DNA of 64,000 bases from Metridium senile (lineage: Eukaryota > Cnidaria > Anthozoa > Actiniaria > Metridiidae): the NCBI GenBank assembly GCA_949775045.1, contig OX459097.1, positions 23,188,205 to 23,252,204 on the forward strand, read 5' to 3'. This document shows, piece by piece, positions 25,108 through 35,177 of the stretch; position 1 is the first letter of the stretch; each line of letters opens with the position of its first letter. Under the pieces are notes generated by a model that did no database searches, had not been told where the DNA came from, and saw nothing but the letters and a program-made list of their open reading frames with translations. Position numbers and translations under genes: made by a program.

Positions 25108-25186
25108 AAGCCTTTTCACAGTTTAGTGGGCGCGCGGGGCCTGGAACCGATTCGGGATAAAATCGAACCGGAAGCGAGTTTTGCCC
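25108..25186 (+). repeat. left 79-bp terminal inverted repeat
   Basis: Pairs with 28830-28908. The single difference noted is CTGGAACC here against CTGGAGCC in the other end read in the same sense. Confidence 0.9.
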
Positions 25187-25456
25187 TTTGTTTCTTATTG
25201 TATCAGGCGATTTTTCTTTTCAGTCTTTGTTGCTTTGCCAATAAATTTCTGTTATTTTTCGATGGAAAACTCACTTAGAGGTAAGTGTTTTTAACTCTGA
25301 ATTCTCAAAACGATTAACAACTATAAAAAACGTTCGTAATTTATCAAATATGATCGCCCTTTAAACTAGTTTAAAGTACTCGAGCTGTCAAGTAGCTTCC
25401 GATGTAAACTAAACTAAAATTGATACACGTGACCAAGTTTTCCCGCCGGACTCGAA

Positions 25457-27569
25457 ATGGAAGAGAAGGAAAACCGAGTCCCTGAACTTAAGTCATTTCT
25501 ACGCGATCGCGGTCTGAAAGTAACTGGAACAAAAGCGGAGTTAGCTGCACTAGCATATGGCGCACACGAACTTGGAGTTCTTGTAAAACCTAACGCGGCA
25601 GAAGAGCGCTCTACCAAGAAGGTCCAGTATGACGCCTTGCTAAAAGTTAAAACTGTACAACTACCAGATCCCTTCTCACTTTCAAGTGGTTGGCTCAGCG
25701 AAAATGTAGGGATGAGGAAGTGGCCACCCATTTTTCAGCTCCACATTGCAGAATTCCTTCTCACTTCTGAACAATTGCAAACTGGTTTAAAGAAACGTTT
25801 GCTTAGTGATTACAAAGAAGGCAAAGCTTATAGCTACTTCGACTCCAAGTGGCTAAAGAATGTCTTTTGTCATGAAATCAATTCATCCTCCGAGTTCTGT
25901 TTCCTAAAGTCTGAGTCCACACCCTCTCAAAACATCAATAATGTGCCTCATAAAATATGGGTTTGTGCAGAAAAAACTACTGGTACAGTAGTCTCAGCTT
26001 ATTGCACTTGCTTTGCTGGGTATGTACATGCATCATTTTAAACAAAAAGTATGGGGGGGGGGGGGGGGGGGGGGGAGGTGGGGGGGCCATAATTCTTGAG
26101 CATGAAAAAAGGGGTGGGCCAAGAAAAATTAAGCAATACACAGGGGGTATTTTGGGGTAATTGTTGTGCATTGTATAGGGGTGGGCTACTTGTAACTGTG
26201 CATAGACTAAAGGGTAGGCCAATAAAAGTAATTCCTTGGGAATTCTGAATTTTCTGGCCCAACCCCCCTATACTTTATGACCAGTCCCTAATATATAAAT
26301 GTAACATTATCACTAATTATCATTGTCACACATTATTTTATATACACTGCTTGGTTTGTATTTCTTTTGACAGACTTGGCTCAACCTGTAATCATGTTGC
26401 TGCAGTGTTATTTAAAGTTGAATATGCCTGGAGTAATGGATTAGTCATAAAAGAATCACCAACATCAGCAGAGTGCCATTGGAATAATTATGGCAAAAAA
26501 AAGAAAATTGAACCAAAGAGAGTGTGTGAAAGAAAACCAAAGTACAAAAAGAAAGACAGAGGAACTACCATCAATCCTCCCCACAGGCAAAGTTATCAGC
26601 CAGAAATCTTAGATGTTGGAAAGAATACTCACACACTCAATAGTTTGTTGGATGCTTTGTATCCCAGTATACCAAATGCATGTGGTTTTCAATATGCTGA
26701 CCTACATACAACTGCTAACTATGTTCCTGAAGATGATATAAATGTTGAAAGTACTGTAGAGATTGAAACTTCTACTAGTGTACCTAAAAGTATCCCTAAG
26801 ATTGTCTCTGAAGTGGATACAGGAAGTCAGCTACTTGAAATTATATGCAGTGTTAGTGCTGAAGAGGCCTGTGTTCTTGAAAGTCAGACCCTTGGACAAA
26901 ATGACAATGAGAATTGGAAGTCGCAGCGTGTTGGCAGGATTACTGCCTCTATCTCACAGTGTCATGACTAAGGTTAACACATTGCAACAATGCAATGACA
27001 AGACAAATAGTAAATGCATGTCTCTTTTGGAATCCTTGTGTTCATTGAAATCTGACAACAAAGCAATACCTGCATTGCTTTATGGCATAAAAATGGAAGA
27101 TGAGGCTAGACATGCATATACAAAGGAAGCAGTAAGACTTAAGCATCAGGATATTCAAGTGAGGCCTACTGGACTTACAGTTATACCAAGCAAGGCTTAC
27201 ATAGGTGCAAGCCCAGATGGATTGGTTGACTGTACTTGTTGTGGAGAAGGCCTTCTTGAAATAAAGTGTCCATTTAGCATTGCTGATTCTGCACCTAATG
27301 AAAGCAATTTGAAGTATTTAAAAGCTAACAACAAAAGAGAAGTAAATCTTTCAAAGAGCCATCCATACCATAGCCAAGTGCAATACCAGATGGGGGTCAC
27401 TGGAAGATTATGGTGTGACTTTTTTGTATATACCAAACATGGATTCTACCTGGAGAGAATTAAGTTTGATGCAGAAAGATGGAAAGCACTTGAGAGTGCA
27501 GCACAGTATTTCTTTGAAAATCACATTATCCCATACCTCATGAACAATAAAAACAACACAAAGGTATAA
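25457..27569 (+). pseudogene. SAP-SWIM-YqaJ nuclease protein, two exons, frameshifted
   Basis: Exon 1 (25457-26019) encodes a SAP-like DNA-binding motif at residues 9-40 (ELKSFLRDRGLKVTGTKAEL) and the first half of a SWIM zinc finger, C183-x-C185. An intron with consensus GTATGT...TTTTGACAG (26020-26373) interrupts the finger, and exon 2 supplies C193-N-H195. Downstream KSQRVGRITAS is the usual entry to a YqaJ domain, followed by GIKMEDEARHAY, the catalytic Asp in SPDG, Glu and Lys in LEIKC, and the Gln pair in HSQVQYQ. These are features of the lambda-exonuclease/YqaJ fold of PD-(D/E)XK nucleases. Between ITAS (about 26950) and VMTKV (about 26966) the frame shifts, and TGA/TAA stops follow in the original frame. 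A local deletion between ATGA repeats is the likely cause. A further intron is possible but I see no good sites. It lies inside the TIR element. Confidence 0.85.
26051..26087. repeat. poly-G tract in the intron
   Basis: More than twenty consecutive G residues, then AGGTGGGGGGG, inside the intron of the YqaJ gene. Such tracts are unstable and often misassembled. Confidence 0.95.
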
Positions 27570-28829
27570 AAAAAATATTGCATGCACCTACAATATCCTA
27601 ATATACTAGAAATATAATGTTATTTCACAATTTGAAACAAGATTCACTGTTTATAGATGCCATGATAACATAATGGTGTACCCATAAAGGCCAGTCAACA
27701 CAGAGAATTTAAAACTGGTAAAAACATTTTTCAAATTATAAAAAAAGAATGGATTAAGTTTTTGATAATAAATAAAAGCAACACTTTGCATTATTATAAT
27801 AGTACTATTAGTAGTACAGTGTTAATTAGTAGCACTAGAGTGATTTTCATATATAACCATGATGAGAAAATAGACCATTTAGTTTGTAGTAGTTGATAAA
27901 GAACAAATTAAGAAAACAATGGATTTAGTGTTTACCTACTAACTATTAGTTTGTCTATCCTTTCATGGTCATATGAAAATCACTCTATTAGTAGTAAATA
28001 GTGTTAATTAAACAATATAAAACAATAGAATAGCATAATATTATGCTTAATAATTAATAATAATTATGCTATTCTATTGTTTTATATTGCTAAATTATTT
28101 AGCAGCATTAAGTGGTATTTATGTTGGTTATCAATTTAACTATAGAATCATTACAAACAATATGTGTCTTTATTCAAGCCCCTTGCAGATCTAGTTAAAT
28201 GACAAAAATGTCATAGTAACACTAATGATAATTAAAGAATTAGGATACTAGGCATTGTTTGAGAATTAGAGCTCAATATATCATAGACAGACATGGATTA
28301 AAAAGATAACATGTTAAAAGGAGTAAAATCGAGAGGACCTATACATGTATGTATTGTAGCAATGCTTTTATTGTTCTAGAACAAATTTGAAAAATAAGAC
28401 TAATTAACTAAAGGTGGCAAAAAATTACAAAGGCAAGCAGCAACTGTGACAATGTCATCTGCAATAGGTAAAAGTGTAAATGGCATTACATGTCTCTTGG
28501 AGTTCCCAATTCTTTAGTTTATAGGTGCTGCTAGAGCAGTGCTGAAATGCACAAATCCTCATCTACAACAGGAGTAAATGAAGCCATTTAGCAAACAAAA
28601 CTTGTTTAACAACGAAATGAATGTGCCACATAGAGTGATGTCTCTTATATGTAAGTTGCCCTTACAAACCAAAGCATTTTTAGCACAAAACAAACTTTTT
28701 CGATAAATAAAGTACATAGATAATGTCAGAAGGCCGTATTACATACCTTAGGTTATGATTTTATAAACAATCTGCCATAATCAGCCATAAAATGAGCATG
28801 AAAAACAACAACCATGACAAGGACGAATG
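27570..28829. other. non-coding right part of the YqaJ element
   Basis: Holds two hairpins. At about 27838-27990 TGATTTTCATAT pairs with ATATGAAAATCA. At about 28014-28092 AATATAAAACAATAGAATAG pairs with its complement across an AT-rich loop. No transposase-like frame on either strand. Confidence 0.65.
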
Positions 28830-28908
28830 GGGCAAAACTCGCTTCCGGTTCGATTTTATCCCGAATCGGCTCCAGGCCCCGCGCGCCCACTAAACTGTGA
28901 AAAGGCTT
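28830..28908 (-). repeat. right 79-bp terminal inverted repeat
   Basis: Complement of 25108-25186; ends at GGCTT followed by AT. Confidence 0.9.
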
Positions 28909-28948
28909 ATTCAGTCATGTCACGGCACTTTCTAGAAATCTGTGGTTT

Positions 28949-29206
28949 TGGGCTTCCTGTGTTATTTAACGGCTCGTTCGAAGATCAACTGATGGATAAC
29001 GTTCAAAGTTGTCCCGTTTGAAATCTTTTCTTTAGTTAGTAATAAATTACTTTTTCGAAAATAAGTGATTATGAGTTTAGGAAGGTTTATGTGTGGTTTT
29101 CTTAGGTTTTTGGGGCCATTCAAAGAGGTCTTGAGGTCTTGAGGTCAAAGAGGTCGCGTATAGTCCCCCATGATGCTTTGGGAACGAACACAGGAAGCCC
29201 AAAGTA
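28949..29206. mobile_element. possible small element bounded by GGGCTTCCTGTG repeats
   Basis: TTTTGGGCTTCCTGTGTT at about 28948 and AACACAGGAAGCCCAAAG at about 29188 form an 18-bp inverted pair enclosing 240 bp without coding content. No target duplication could be defined. Confidence 0.4.
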
Positions 29207-29609
29207 GAATTGTTTAGCCTCCTGTGTTGATTTTACAACATCATCCAACAGGGTGTTTAAACGGGCCCAACATGTTGGAGCAACCATATTGGTCCAACAA
29301 TGTTGCGTGCGTTTGCACGGGCCTTTAGGGTTAAAAATCAGCGATTTGGTATCTTTTAGGGTGTCAAAGGCGAATTTTTGAAAATAAGCATTCCTGGTAT
29401 CTCTTAGGGTGTCGAAAAAGGAGAGAAGAGCTAATCGATATTCGCTTCTGATACGTAATATAAATATCATTATCATTTTTTTCCATCGTTTTGATTGGTC
29501 GTTGGAACTGCAAATAACTGCCTACAAATAATATTCTGCTCATGCGCGTTACGATGTAAAGGCATTTGACTGCAAATAATATTTTGCTCATGCGCAGTAA
29601 ACTTCAGTA

Positions 29610-30240
29610 AACATAGCGGCTCGCTTTCCTGAGCTGACAGAAAATGACTTATCATGTTTGCTAGAAAGTAAAAACAGTGAAAACACAAAAAATCAACTAA
29701 AATTCAATGAGTGTATTTCGACAATATCTCAAAGAACATCCTCGGGAACCCAGGGGTATTCTTCTGTCGCTCGTTTCTCGCTTCCACAACATATACCCCT
29801 GGGAACATAGTCTGTTGGAGCTTGTTCCGGAAGTCAAAATTCAGCTCTTTCCTGATTGGTCGACCTTATTAGGTCGACCAATGAAAATCAAGATAACCAT
29901 TCAAAGAAAGTCGTTAAATAAGTTTGAATTTTGACTTCCGGAACAAGCTCCAACAGACTACGTTCCCAGGGGTATATGTTGTGGAAGCGAGAAACGAGCG
30001 ACAGAAGAATACCCCTGGGTTCCCGAGGATGCTCAAAGAAAGACAATATTTTGAAGATGAGCTTGTTACTTTGAAGGAAAAGCTTGCAGAGGTAATGAGA
30101 AAATTCTCCCTGACGCAGAAGCAAGAAAGAAGAATGGCGAACTGTACACAAAAGCTTCGCTCGTCGGTATCCGATATCAGAATGATAAAACAACTATTGA
30201 ACTCAGTTATCACAAAATATCGTGATTTGGCCCTTTTTAA
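29610..30240 (+). pseudogene. exon-like segment split by a foldback MITE
   Basis: On the plus strand 29610-29735 reads FPELTENDLSCLLESKNSEN in one frame and, after a frame change, MSVFRQYLKE. This order resembles the N-terminus of cnidarian DUF3504/Crypton-type recombinase-like proteins, where a FPxxTExDIxxLL segment precedes VFRxYLxE. The resemblance is from memory. After the 295-bp insertion and its duplicated CTCAAAGAA the frame continues LKERQYFEDELVTLKEKLAE to about 30240, a predicted coiled coil. The insertion and the frame change make it non-functional as it stands. The coiled-coil part may belong to a different gene. Confidence 0.35.
29737..30031 (+). mobile_element. 295-bp foldback MITE, copy 1, 9-bp target duplication
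   Basis: Ends CATCCTCGGGAACCCAGGGG and its complement; arms of about 110 bp. CTCAAAGAA is duplicated at 29728-29736 and 30032-30040. A second copy of identical length lies at 53900-54194 in the opposite sense. A 9-10 bp duplication is typical of Mutator-like (MULE) elements. No coding capacity. Confidence 0.92.
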
Positions 30241-32303
30241 AAGACTTCCGGTATCTTTTAGGGGTATTTTTGAAAATTTCCGACAATCATCCCCGGTACT
30301 TTTTCCCCGGAATTTCCTCCCCCAATCCCCCCCCCCCCCCCCCCCCAAATTCATTTTTCCTTCCATTCATAATTTTAGCATTCAATTATCTATTCGTTTA
30401 TCCATTTTATTTATCTATTTATTCATTCATATTGCCTTTCATTTATTGGTAAGATATTCAGGCAGTCATCAAGTTGTTTTTCATTCATTCATTAATCAAT
30501 CCATTTATTTAACCATCCATTCATTCATTACTTACAGTGCAAATAAGAAAACAATGGCATCCAAAAATATTGCAGGAATGTTTATTGTATTATCCAATCA
30601 AAAACAAATAATTCCTGAAATATTTTCAGGTGCCAAGGTTTTCTGATTTGCACTGTATCTTTTACAGTAAACTACAAAGTTTCAAATTTTTACTGGTGGT
30701 ACAATTATTAAGATATAAAATATAAACTGTATATGTTTGTTTTCACTAACATTGTCTAATTAGATTCAAGAATTGAAAAACATCAGGATTTACTGACTAC
30801 CATAGAGTGGTTACAATATATCCATGAAAAACATAGCAGATAAAATTGTCCAAATTTATGCTAATTCTATTGTTTAATTAGCACTATATTCTACTATTTG
30901 GTAATTTCACAGATATATTGTTTGCACCATCAAACCATGGAAGGTCAATTTTTATCTGGTAGGGGAGGTGAGGGGGCTTTAATTGAACTATATTTTTCAA
31001 ATTTCCCAACATGACCCCCCACATAACCAATATGTTTTGATTATGACCCTCATCAGTGATGATAAGTAAACAAAAAAGACAAAAGTGTTGACATTATTTA
31101 CAAACATTGTGTTCTTTTTTACAATGAAAAAACACATTTAAAATAGTCAATGAGGAAGAGATCTAGTTGGAATTATATTTTGTACTTTTTTAGTCAATAT
31201 GAACCCCATGTTATAATGAATAAATGTAGCTATACAAATGACCCCCCCGGAAACAGTAATGTTTCTGAAATTGTACCCAAGCAATCTGTTCGGTCCCCTC
31301 CCTCCCCACCCAGATAACAAAATAATCACTGCCCGACAAGCATAAAGATGGTTTATTATATAAACAACAGTGGTTTACTGGGATTTTTGCCACTGAGAAA
31401 TATTGTACTAGAACACATGTAAAAATATAATAATTTTACAAGAGAAAAAAAAAACACATTTTGTTTATATTATAAACAGAATATTAAATTTTGTTTTTAA
31501 CAGTTTTATTGGGCACGTATTAATTACAAATTTATAGACCTACATAGCAGATTTACAAAACATATTTACAAAACAGACTAAATGAAATTGCACAGGACGT
31601 ATCACAAACGATTATTAAACGAGCCAAATGGGGTTTGTGTGAATAGGACACAGGTCCCATGTGAGGCGCACCCCCGTTGTAAATAACAATAAAACTAGGA
31701 AATACTTATATTAGAAAACACTAGAAAAAAACACTAGAACACTAGAACCATGAAATAAAAACAAAATAGTTACTAACTAATAGTTTTTATTTAGTCAGTA
31801 TCACTCAACCAGAAATATCAAATACAAAAGGAAACAATACCTCATTACAACTTTACTTGTCTTTTATAGTTACTAATAGTCGCTAAATAAGCACTATTAC
31901 ACACTAACAATTTGGTTTTGCTTCATGGTTCTAGTGTTTTCGCAAAAATATTGACAAATTGTAGATAACAATGAAACTAATTGTAAATAACTAAGAAACT
32001 AGGATATACATTGATTATAAACTAACCAATTAAACAAATAATACTTATAGTAATAACATAATAAGCTCACTCGTTCCATGGATAATTATTATCCATGCTC
32101 GTTCTAAATAATCATATATGTAAAAAATAGTTCTAAATAACGATAAAAATATGATAAACCTAAATCATTTAACTTGAACGAGATTATTGTTAGAAATGAA
32201 AAATAATTATCAAAGAAATAAGGATATTTAACTAATAAACTTAGGCCCTATTTCCTATGGCAGGGACAGTCGCGAGAGAGACCATGCATGTACAGGAGAT
32301 GTC
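30241..32303. other. non-coding, with poly-C tract and CATT repeats
   Basis: A run of about 18 C residues lies at 30329-30347. A degenerate CATTCATT/TTTATCTATT stretch spans 30360-30535. Beyond this, AT-rich sequence without a recognisable gene. Confidence 0.5.
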
Positions 32304-32480
32304 TTAGTCTACAAAAATATGAATTTTGAAGAAACACTTTGAAGGAGCTTGAACTACCATAGGTAGAGGGTACTGATTGCATTGTGCTAATTTACAAACT
32401 GAGTTCCAGAGTTTGACAACTCTATTAAAAAAAGAGGCCTGAAAATAGAGGGTTGTCCAATACACACGATACGAGACGGA
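32304..32480 (-). pseudogene. LINE-type reverse transcriptase C-terminal fragment
   Basis: The minus-strand translation contains ASFFNRVVKLWNSVC, which matches the SxFxRxVxLWNxLP pattern found just before the C-terminus of many CR1/L2/Jockey-type LINE reverse transcriptases. Only the last part remains, as expected if the rest was lost or never copied, although 5' truncation normally leaves the 3' end. Confidence is limited by the short match. Confidence 0.4.
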
Positions 32481-33960
32481 TGGACTTTTTAAAAAGTCCA
32501 TCCGTTTTGAGAACGGAGCATTTGATAGCTTTTGTTCAGTGATGCAATAAAATAAATATGTATTTGGTCGTTTTGTTTCGAGCTTTTAACGTATTGACAA
32601 GAAAGGTTATCGGATGAAATTCTGACCATTAGCTTTGAGAACGGAGCATTTAGTACGACGAGCTTAGCTTTTGTAGTGATGCAACAAAATAAATAAGATA
32701 TTTGGTCGTTGTGTTTTCGAGCTTTTAGCGTATTGACAAAAAAGGGTTTTCGGATCAAATACTGACCATAAGCTCTTGAGAAGCAAGCTTATTTTTTAGA
32801 GCGAAAGCCAATTTCGCTGAAAAGAAACAAGCTTTTAATTAACGCTTTGGTTTTCAGAACGAAGAAATTATTAAAAAACGCTTTGCTTTTGACACTGAAG
32901 CAAAGGAAAGAAAGGTTTTCGGATATTATTCAATGGACCGTTAGCTTTTGAGAACGGAGCATTTGATACGACAAGGTTAGCTTTTGTTCAGTGATGCAAT
33001 AAAATAAATAGGTATTTGGTCGTTTTGTTTCGAGCTTTTAACGTATTGACAAAAAAGGTTATCGGATGAAATTCTGACCATTAGCTTTGAGAACGGAGCA
33101 TTTAGTACGACAAGCTTAGCTTTTGTAGTGATGACCGTTAGCGTTTGAGAACGGAGCATTACTGATTAGCTTTTCATTTGTGGTGATGACCGTTAGCGTT
33201 TGAGAACGGAGCATTACTGATTAGCTTTTGTAGTGATGACCGTTAGCTTTTGAGAACGGAGCGTTACTGATTAGCTTTTCATTTGTGGTGATGACCGTTA
33301 GCGTTTGAGAACGGAGCATTACTGATTAGCTTTTGTAGTGATGACCGTTAGCTTTTGAGAACGGAGCGTTACTGATTAGCTTCTCATTTGTAGTGATGAC
33401 CGTTAGCTTTTGAGAACGGAGCATTACTGATTAGCTTTTGTAGTGATGACCGTTAGCGTTTGAGAACGGAGCATTACTGATTAGCTTTTGTAGTGATGAC
33501 CGTTAGCGTTTGAGAACGGAGCATTATAATACGACAAGGTTAGCTTTTGTTCAGTGATGCAATAAAATAAATAGGTATTTGGTCGTTTTGATTCGAGCTT
33601 TTAACGTATTGACAAGAAAGGTTATCGGATGAAATTCTGACCATTAGCTTTGAGAACGAAGCATTTAGTACGACGAGCTTAGCTTCTGTAGTGATGCAAC
33701 AAAATAAATAAGATATTTGGTCGTTGTGTTTTCGAGCTTTTAGCGTATTGACAAAAAAGGGTTTTCGGATCAAATACTGACCATAAGCTCTTAAGAACGA
33801 AGCAAGCTTATTTTTTTCGAGAGCGAAAGCCAATTTCGCTGAAAAGAAACAAGCTTTTAATTAACGCTTTGGTTTTGAGAACGAAGGAATTATTAAAAAA
33901 CGCTTTGCTTTTGACACTGAAGCAAAGGAAAGAAATATAAAGATTTTTTATCGCTACCGG
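32481..33960. repeat. complex tandem repeat region
   Basis: A block of about 450 bp at 32500-32960 (GATGCAATAAAATAAATA, TTTGGTCGTT, TTTCGAGCTTTTAACG, GAACGGAGCATTTAGTACG) recurs at 33530-33945. Between them 33125-33525 is an array of about eight units of 50 or 57 bp, core GATGACCGTTAGCGTTTGAG then AACGGAGCATTACTGATTAGC. The 57-bp units carry an extra CATTTGTG. Confidence 0.9.
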
Positions 33961-34034
33961 AAGTGATTGAGTCACCGTATGTCACCAAACGAGTCGATCC
34001 GTCTTGTTTGGTGACACAGTACTCTTGAGAGCTA

Positions 34035-34320
34035 AAGACCACAGGGAACCCGCGTTGAGGTTTATTGATCACAACGATATCCTGTATTGTATTTCACGAA
34101 GTGACATCCGGTTAGACGGAATGACTTTTTCCACAGGAAGCCCACGTTCAGGTTTATTGATAAAAACGATATCATGTATTGTATTTCACGAAATGACATC
34201 CGGTTAGACGGATTGACTTCCACAGGAAGCCCACGTTGAGGTTTATTGATAAAACACGATACACTGTATTGTATTTTACGAAGTGACATCTGGTTAGACG
34301 GATGGACTTTTTCAAAAGAC
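34035..34320. repeat. three-copy tandem repeat of 80-90 bp
   Basis: Each unit holds CACAGGAAGCCCACGTTGAG, GTTTATTGATAAAA, TGTATTGTATTTCACGAAG and TGACATCCGGTTAGACGGA. Short minus-strand frames (SNRMSFREIQY) are artefacts of the repeat. Confidence 0.9.
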
Positions 34321-34329
34321 AACCCGTCT

Positions 34330-35056
34330 CACTTCGTGTGTACTGGACATTCATGTGAAAATATGCATTAGTTTTACAATATGGGGGTAGGATTCTGGTT
34401 ATGTGTCTGTTCATGTTTCACAAATGAAACAAAATGCTCAACATTAAAATCAGTGGAGCCATTTACAGCTTTATAAAAATACATGGGCGATTAGAGATAT
34501 GGGATTTATCTGCTTGTGTTTAAATGTCACATCATGCTTGTTTGCTGTGCTTACTCGTGAAATATCAAATTTGAACCATTGGAGATAAATTCTATTTTCC
34601 ACACGCCCATGTATTATTCTCTTCATGAGAAATTGACAAAAGAAATCGTAACAGTGACAAGTGTTTTAAGTAATATATACAATATGAGCGGCTGATCTGT
34701 ATGCGATATACAACGGCCAGTCGAAGACGAGCCGTTTTATATCGGATACAGATCGGACGCGAATATTGTATAGAACTTATGAAAGTCCAACGTTAGTTCT
34801 TTCATATTTTACTAAAATTGTCAAGATAAATGTAAATCTGGCCGAGAAAATTTAAGTTGAAACTTATGCAAATCAGGACGAAATCTGTATGAGATTTACA
34901 ACCTCCGTCATGGGCGTGAATTCTTTTGTCAATTGCTCATTAATTATTCATGAATTTTAAAACTGAAGATATAGATTCACCCTAATTTACATAAACTTTA
35001 ACCTGAATTTTCTTTCACCCTAATTTACATAAACTTTAACCTGAATTTTCTTTAAT
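34330..35056. other. repeat-derived non-coding stretch
   Basis: GATCTGTATGCGATATA and TATATCGGATACAGATC form an inverted pair near 34693-34753. CACCCTAATTTACATAAAC followed by TTTAACCTGAATTTTC is present twice in tandem at 34978-35053. The same phrase lies at 44630-44665, so the BEL element inserted into a repeat. Confidence 0.6.
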
Positions 35057-35061
35057 AAACT

Positions 35062-35177
35062 TGTTGAGGTTTCTCAACATAAACACTGTGAACAATAGTT
35101 CTTTATTTTTCTTTACTGAAGTTATTTCCCATTAGGGAATTGTTACCCTTTTTGTATGCACATAATTAGTTTTTTTG
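35062..35177 (+). repeat. truncated 5' LTR (116 of 302 bp)
   Basis: Identical to 39347-39462. The match stops abruptly after AATTAGTTTTTTTG. Confidence 0.9.

Larger units (their letters stand above)
25108..28908 (+). mobile_element. 3.8-kb TIR element carrying a YqaJ-nuclease gene
   Basis: Inverted ends of 79 bp (25108-25186 and 28830-28908) differ at only one position that I can find. They start AAGCCTTTTCACAG and include GCGCGCGGGGCCTGG. AT lies just outside both ends (25106-25107 and 28909-28910), consistent with a 2-bp duplication. The only gene-like content is the SAP-SWIM-YqaJ protein. The remaining 1.25 kb on the right has no open frame above 60 codons and contains two palindromes. 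ISL2EU-type transposons (PIF/Harbinger relatives) are, from memory, reported to encode a YqaJ-like second protein beside the transposase, so this may be a derivative that lost its transposase. The family assignment is inference. Confidence 0.8.

Noticed and set aside
25977..26262. Proline/glycine-rich frames around the poly-G run
   Set aside because: They lie in the intron of the YqaJ gene and are homopolymer artefacts.
34062..34414. Frames with repeated SNRMSFREIQY
   Set aside because: Direct translation of the three-copy tandem repeat.
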